Shown one piece after another: positions 60,421-60,449 of a stretch of DNA of 60,449 nucleotides. A program made the translations under genes and the position numbers. The stretch is taken from NCBI GenBank assembly GCA_963530295.1, contig CAUSCF010000012.1:1-60449 (forward strand), in the 5' to 3' direction. The stretch comes from JABCPE02 sp963530295 (GTDB lineage Bacteria; Bacteroidota; Bacteroidia; Flavobacteriales; Weeksellaceae). The notes under the pieces are model-generated. The model had not been told where the DNA came from and made no database searches. It saw nothing but the letters and a program-made list of their open reading frames with translations. Position 1 is the first letter of the stretch, and every line of letters starts with the position of its first letter.

Positions 60421-60449
60421 ATTTTCCGTTCCTTTTTTCTTACAGAAAG

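Noticed and set aside
1..60449. tRNA, rRNA, insertion sequences, integrases, attachment sites and replication origins.
   Set aside because: None was recognised by eye in the intergenic gaps, which are mostly under 200 bases. Small tRNAs in A+T-rich spacers could still be missed without a covariance search.

Overview
The window looks like the chromosome of a low-GC member of the Bacteroidota, most likely class Flavobacteriia near Chryseobacterium and its relatives in the Weeksellaceae. The evidence is indirect: many genes carry the Bacteroidota promoter core TAnnTTTG a short distance upstream, the operons are typical of flavobacteria (flippase, dut, nucleotidyltransferase, DUF4292, EnvC-like), and it has bacillithiol synthesis and a lineage-style RpoN. 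No rRNA, tRNA, insertion sequence, phage or CRISPR array was recognised. It reads as mostly core genome with two accessory stretches.

Layout. 0.1-4 kb: a small lipoprotein, MsrA, the bacillithiol glycosyltransferase BshA and a family 3 glycosidase. 4-11.3 kb, plus strand: flippase, dUTPase, sugar nucleotidyltransferase, DUF4292 lipoprotein, EnvC-like coiled-coil protein, TatA, DUF4254, a lipoprotein and RibA. 11.4-12.9 kb: a HigB/HigA-type toxin-antitoxin pair whose antitoxin is fused to an ImmA/IrrE-type metallopeptidase, with a candidate operator. 13-20.6 kb: cytidine deaminase, PpiD, a class III aminotransferase, a START-like protein coupled to a class IV aminotransferase-like protein, a flippase-like membrane protein with PanD, and a frameshifted DUF2490-like gene. 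20.7-31.2 kb: HU, AsnS, RpoN, FolD, QueE, a LysM glucosaminidase, a D-cysteine desulfhydrase-like enzyme, Lon and AroQ.

31.2-34.4 kb is the least ordinary part. It is a very A+T-rich minus-strand array of six small lipoprotein, membrane or unknown genes plus one broken gene. Two of the genes are paralogues, and related hairpin-containing repeats lie between genes. 34.4-38.9 kb continues on the minus strand with DUF4253, two guanidine-group-modifying hydrolases, a secreted unknown and enolase. 39-44.1 kb has an AddA-type helicase-nuclease, an MscS channel and a glycosyltransferase.

44.2-48.7 kb is the rimP-nusA-infB operon, whose leader appears to hold an intrinsic terminator. 48.9-60.4 kb is a plus-strand surface-polysaccharide operon: UDP-sugar dehydrogenase, RfbB, RfbA, a sugar aminotransferase, a NeuD/PglD-type acyltransferase, WbqC, a GtrB-like glycosyltransferase, acyltransferase 3 and two large membrane proteins. 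A DUF4261 gene sits inside it, and a terminator closes it. RfbA, RfbB, the aminotransferase and the acyltransferase could together make an acylated dTDP-4-amino-4,6-dideoxyhexose for the glycan.
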